The notes beneath the pieces are model-generated. The model was given only the letters and a program-made list of their open reading frames with translations, was not told the origin of the DNA and ran no database searches. A stretch of DNA of 11,882 nt, from NCBI GenBank assembly GCA_025055055.1, contig JANWYX010000073.1:1-11882 (forward strand), given 5' to 3'. This DNA is from Caldilinea sp. (lineage in GTDB: Bacteria > Chloroflexota > Anaerolineae > Caldilineales > Caldilineaceae). Numbering within the stretch: the stretch's first letter is position 1; the number at the start of each line of letters is the position of its first letter. The translations under genes and the position numbers were made by a program. This document shows positions 8,981 to 11,882 of this stretch, in pieces.

Positions 8981-9247
8981 TCATCTCAGAACCGGAGGCA
9001 AAAAGATGAACCGGTCCTCCGGGGTGGTAGTTGGCGTCGTTGTCGGCGTGATAGTCGGCGTGGCCGTTGCGGCCGGGGTGGGGGTAGGAGCTTCCGGGGC
9101 TTCGTATGCGCCAATGTCGCACACCGCCGAACCGTTGCCAGCGCCGTCCACGGGCTGCGTCACGCCATTTTGCGACTGGTTGTTCACCGGCGCAGGTGGT
9201 AGAACCAGAAGCAGGGTGGAGAGGAAACGAGGGATTGGGTTTTTCAT
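8981..9247 (-). CDS. 88-residue mini secreted protein: signal peptide joined to a choice-of-anchor-Q-type tail
   Basis: The ATG at 9247 has a strong GAGGAGG eight bases upstream, only 13 bp after the stop of the large gene, so the two are in one transcript. The first 18 residues (MKNPIPRFLSTLLLVLPP) are a basic start plus hydrophobic core. From residue 20 the protein is PVNNQSQNGVTQPVDGAGNG then SAVCDIGAYEAP, almost the same as the end of the second module of the upstream protein. A Thr-Pro linker (PTPTPAATATPTITPTTTPT) and the tail EDRFIFLPPVLR follow. The entire beta-helix that normally separates signal and tail is missing, and no clear signal-peptidase site is seen. It is therefore either an internal-deletion remnant of a paralogue or a free-standing tail protein. 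Coding start and frame are well supported; function is unknown. Confidence 0.7.
   Translation of the reverse strand: MKNPIPRFLSTLLLVLPPAPVNNQSQNGVTQPVDGAGNGSAVCDIGAYEAPEAPTPTPAATATPTITPTTTPTTTPEDRFIFLPPVLR
9095..9190 (-). repeat. 96-bp direct repeat, copy 1 (second copy at 9633-9728)
   Basis: The stretch encoding VNNQSQN...CDIGAYEAP in the mini-protein gene aligns without gaps with 9633-9728 in the large gene, both 96 bp and clearly alike with scattered substitutions. A more diverged relative lies at about 10590-10670. The second half of the tail, the Thr-Pro linker, is also shared. This shows that the mini gene derives from a paralogue of its neighbour. Confidence 0.85.
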
Positions 9248-9260
9248 AACGGATACCTCC

Positions 9261-11882
9261 TCATCGTAGGACAAGAGGCAGAAAGAGGGAGCTATCCCCG
9301 GCCCCTGAGGTGGCAGTAGGCGTTTCCGTCGGCGTGGCTGTCGGTGTGTCGGTTGGCGTGGCCGTGGCGGTCGGCGTGTCGATCGGCGTGGCTGTCGGTG
9401 TGTCGATCGGTGTAGCCGTGGCTGTCGGTGTGTCGGTCGGTGTGGCAATCGCCGTCGGCGTCTGCGTTGCCGTCGGCGTGGGCGTGGCGGTCGGCGTGTC
9501 GGTCGGCGTGGCCGTGGCAGTCGGTGTGTGCGTCCATGTGGCGGTGGCCGTTGCTGTTGGCGTGGGCGTGCGTGTAGGCGTGGCTGTGGACGTGCGTGTG
9601 GGTGTCGCCGTGGGTGTAGGTGTAGGCACGGTCGGGGCTTCGTATGAGCCGATGTCGCAGATCGCCGAACCGTTGCCATCCCCGTCTGTCGGACGTGTCA
9701 CGTCATTCTGCGATTGGTTGTTCACCGGGGAAGCGGCGCAAGTAGGGTTATCCCCTTTGTCAATGGCCTGGCTGCCCGGGTTGAGCGGGAAGTAGGCCGG
9801 CGAGCCGGTCAGCGCGTTCAGGTTGGGATCGAAGCCGATGATGTTGCCATTCACGCCGTCGGTCAGGCCACACGCGTTGGCGCCGCTGTCTTCGATCAGG
9901 CTGCTGACGGCGGTGATAGCCGCGGTGGTACGGCAATCCCCGCCGCTGGGGCTATTGGCGATCAGGGTGTTCTTGAGCGTTGCTGTGCCGCCCCCGCTGT
10001 GGATGCCGCCGCCGTTGGATGCACTGTTGCCGGAGAAGGTGCTGTTGAGTGCTAACAGTGAGCCATAGTTGAGGATACCGCCGCCGTTGGATGCGCTGTT
10101 GCCGGAGAAGGTGCTGTTGACCACCGTCAGCGCGCCGTAGTTGAGGACGCCGCCGCCTTCACTGGATGCATTGTTGGCGGTGAAGGTGCTCTTGTGAATT
10201 TCGACCGTGCCGTAATTGAGCATTCCGGCGCCGTAGAAGCTGGCCCCCCGTGAAATGGTCAGGGTCCTCAGAACGAGGATCGCGCCATTGTCAACCCACA
10301 TCACTTGCACCGCGTTGTTGCCGCTGACAGTGATGGTTCGGCCGCTGCCGTCAATCGTCAACGCACCCCGTCCGCTCAGGATATTGGGCAATCTGGAGCC
10401 GAGCACAATCGTCCCATTCACGCTGAAGGTGATGGTGTCGTTGCCGGCGCTCCCGATGCCACAGTCGGCATTGGGAGGGGCTTCGTTCGCTGCCAGGATC
10501 GCTTCACGCAGGGTGCACAAGCCATCCCCGCCTGTGGTGTTGTCGTTCACCGTGTTCACCGTGTAGCTTTGTGCCTGGCGTGAGCGTTCATACGCGCCGA
10601 TATCGCAGATCGCCGAACCATTCCCGTCTCCATCCAGCGGGCGGGTGACGTTGCGCTGGTCGGTCGAGGGGCAGCCGCTGTTCGTCCCGGCATCAATCGC
10701 CGGGCTGCCCGGGTTGAGTGGGAAGTGGGCCGGCGAGCCGATCAGCGCGGCCAGGTTGGGATCCACGCCGATGACGTTGCCGTTCGTGCCGTTGGTCAGT
10801 CCACACGCGTCGGTGCCGGTGCCTTCGACAAGGTTGTTGCTGGCGGTGAGGGTGGCCCCGCCGACGCGACAATCCCCGCCGGCCGTGCTGTTGGCGATGA
10901 TGGTGTTCCTGAGCGTCGCGCTGCCGCCGACGATGCGCATACCGCCGCCAGCGTTCACCGCGCTGTTGCCGGACAGGGTGCTGTTGAAGACGTTCAGGGC
11001 CGCGCTACTGCTGTCAATGCCGCCGCCGTAGTTCGCGCTGTTGTTAGAGAAGGTGCTGTTGATCACCGTCATCGTGCCGGTCTCTTGGTAGATAGCGCCC
11101 CCTTTGTCTGCGCTATTGTTGGAGAAGGTGCTGCCTTGCACCTGCACTGACCCGTTGTTGTTGCGGATGCCGCCGCCGTTTGTGGTCGCGCTGTTGCCGG
11201 AGAAGGCGCTCTTGATGACATCCAGCGTGCCCTCCCAGTTATAGATGCCGCCGCCTGCGGATGCGCTGTTGTTGGAGGAGAAGGTGCTGTTGCTCACGGT
11301 CAGCGTGCCGCCGGGGCGATTGTAGATGGCGGCGCCCAGCTCCTGCGCCCTGTTGTTGACGAAGGTGCTGTTGCTCACCGTCAGCGTGCCGCGGTTCGCG
11401 AGGGCGCCGCCCGATGAAGCTGCCTGGTTGCTGCTGAAGGTGCTGTTGGTCACGATCAGCGTGCCTTCGTTGAAGATGGCGCCGCCGTCGTGTACCCCGC
11501 CGGTTCTGTTATTGGAGAACGTGCAGTTGCGCACCTCCAGCCTGCTGCCGAAATCTACGAAGATAGCACCGCCACCGCCGGTCAGGTAGGCCCCATTGGC
11601 GATGGTCAGATTAATCAAGGTGAGGTCGGCCTGCCATCGCATGTCGAACACCGTCGTGCTGTTATTGCCGCTGATGGTGATGTTCCTTCCGCTCCCATCG
11701 ATCGTCAGTTTCCCCACATCGGGCACACCCCATATGGGTGGCAGGACGGAATTGAGCGTGATCGTGCCATTCACGCTGAAGGTGATCGTGTCGGTTGCGA
11801 TGCTCGGCACCCCTGGGCAATCGGTGTTGGCGCCGTCGTTCGCCTCTTCAATGGCTTCCCGCAAGGAGCAGAGCCCGTCGTT
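9261..11882 (-). CDS. secreted CSLREA / beta-helix / choice-of-anchor-Q protein (5' end outside window)
   Basis: The frame is open to the window edge, so the start and signal peptide are missing; 873 residues are visible. There are two modules in tandem. Each begins with a CSLREA-type motif (LCSLREAIEEAND at the edge; LCTLREAILAANEA near 10485-10525), followed by DTITFSVNGTI and LTIDGSGRxITISGNN. Parallel beta-helix repeats of the polymorphic-outer-membrane type, 'NSTFSGNSASNGGGI', come next: eight in module 1 and three in module 2. Each module closes with a choice-of-anchor-Q-like block, DPNLAALIGSPAHFPLNPGS ... DGDGNGSAICDIGAYE. The protein ends in a roughly 100-residue Thr/Pro/Ala linker and the tail SSLFLPLVLR. 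It is expected to be outside the cell, perhaps as a surface adhesin or fibre; the ligand is unknown. The mini-protein gene follows after 13 bp. Confidence 0.9.
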   Translation of the reverse strand, partial: NDGLCSLREAIEEANDGANTDCPGVPSIATDTITFSVNGTITLNSVLPPIWGVPDVGKLTIDGSGRNITISGNNSTTVFDMRWQADLTLINLTIANGAYLTGGGGAIFVDFGSRLEVRNCTFSNNRTGGVHDGGAIFNEGTLIVTNSTFSSNQAASSGGALANRGTLTVSNSTFVNNRAQELGAAIYNRPGGTLTVSNSTFSSNNSASAGGGIYNWEGTLDVIKSAFSGNSATTNGGGIRNNNGSVQVQGSTFSNNSADKGGAIYQETGTMTVINSTFSNNSANYGGGIDSSSAALNVFNSTLSGNSAVNAGGGMRIVGGSATLRNTIIANSTAGGDCRVGGATLTASNNLVEGTGTDACGLTNGTNGNVIGVDPNLAALIGSPAHFPLNPGSPAIDAGTNSGCPSTDQRNVTRPLDGDGNGSAICDIGAYERSRQAQSYTVNTVNDNTTGGDGLCTLREAILAANEAPPNADCGIGSAGNDTITFSVNGTIVLGSRLPNILSGRGALTIDGSGRTITVSGNNAVQVMWVDNGAILVLRTLTISRGASFYGAGMLNYGTVEIHKSTFTANNASSEGGGVLNYGALTVVNSTFSGNSASNGGGILNYGSLLALNSTFSGNSASNGGGIHSGGGTATLKNTLIANSPSGGDCRTTAAITAVSSLIEDSGANACGLTDGVNGNIIGFDPNLNALTGSPAYFPLNPGSQAIDKGDNPTCAASPVNNQSQNDVTRPTDGDGNGSAICDIGSYEAPTVPTPTPTATPTRTSTATPTRTPTPTATATATWTHTPTATATPTDTPTATPTPTATQTPTAIATPTDTPTATATPIDTPTATPIDTPTATATPTDTPTATPTETPTATSGAGDSSLFLPLVLR
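9310..9630 (-). repeat. low-complexity Thr-Pro linker repeat
   Basis: The coding strand is a degenerate array of 6-bp units (Thr-Pro, Thr-Ala, Thr-Asp) arranged in larger blocks of 18-24 bp. These encode runs such as ATPTDTPTATATPIDTPTAT. It separates the folded part of the large protein from its FLPLVLR tail. Proline/threonine linkers of this kind span a cell envelope or carry glycans. The array is prone to length change. Confidence 0.9.
9633..9728 (-). repeat. 96-bp direct repeat, copy 2 (first copy at 9095-9190)
   Basis: This copy encodes PVNNQSQNDVTRPTDGDGNG then SAICDIGSYEAP at the end of the second module of the large protein. It is offset by 538 bp from copy 1. Recombination between the copies would remove the Thr-Pro linker, the tail of the large protein and the start of the mini gene, fusing the large protein to the mini-protein's tail. 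Confidence 0.85.
10006..10120 (-). repeat. near-identical 72-bp-period beta-helix repeat
   Basis: Bases 10006-10048 and 10078-10120 differ at a single position (10023/10095) over 43 bp, with a period of 72 bp (24 residues). They encode two successive NSTFSGNSASNGGGI rungs. The similarity at DNA level is much higher than among the other rungs of this protein, which suggests a recent duplication or gene conversion. Confidence 0.85.

Noticed and set aside
6930..9630. CRISPR-like regular repeats
   Set aside because: The repeats are degenerate, lie in continuous reading frames and encode Asp-box or Thr-Pro units; there are no unique spacers between identical repeats.
9310..9795. Plus-strand frame of Val-Gly repeats (VGVSVGVAVGV pattern)
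   Set aside because: It is the complement of the Thr-Pro linker of the minus-strand protein, which has ribosome-binding and domain context; the plus frame has neither.

Overview
The window looks like part of a moderately GC-rich genome of the phylum Chloroflexota (Caldilinea/Anaerolineae type). This is an inference from protein style. Three neighbouring secreted proteins have Thr-Pro linkers and end in FLPxVxR-like tails, and there is a fragment of an 'AFTxxGRLxxGGxPANGxYD' secreted-protein start. A CUT1 sugar transporter sits nearby without its own ATPase. No rRNA or marker gene is present to confirm the lineage.

Left part (1-6100): a carbohydrate catabolic operon on the minus strand, read from about 6010 down to 112. 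The order is an IclR-family regulator, a cytoplasmic BNR/Asp-box sialidase-like protein, a DapA/NanA-superfamily Schiff-base aldolase, a lipoprotein sugar-binding protein and two CUT1 permeases. The first three genes overlap by 1 and 4 bp. The binding-protein gene is separated from the permeases by a 12-bp stem-loop. A perfect 14-bp palindrome and a TTGACA promoter lie just upstream of the regulator. A converging plus-strand gene at the left edge ends like a DhnA/FbaB-type class I aldolase. The likely logic is import of a small oligosaccharide or uronate/keto-sugar, cleavage of a glycosidic bond in the cytoplasm, aldol cleavage of the resulting 2-keto-3-deoxy acid, and local control by IclR. 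The actual sugar cannot be read from the sequence.

Middle (6100-6490): no convincing gene. This stretch holds two stem-loops. One is an 18-bp stem whose three non-Watson-Crick positions are all G-U pairs if transcribed rightwards, so a structured RNA is possible.

Right part (6490-11882): a minus-strand run of secreted, repeat-rich proteins. In transcription order these are a large CSLREA / beta-helix / choice-of-anchor-Q protein (5' end outside the window), an 88-residue mini-protein that is only a signal peptide plus the tail of the same family, a 13-Asp-box beta-propeller-type protein broken by an amber codon and a frameshift, and a frameshifted N-terminal scrap of another secreted protein. 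The first three end in the same short motif (FLPLVLR, FLPPVLR, FLPFVQRGR), which looks like a C-terminal sorting or anchoring signal. The region appears to be eroding, since three of the four genes are damaged or truncated, although base-calling errors could explain the single-base shifts.
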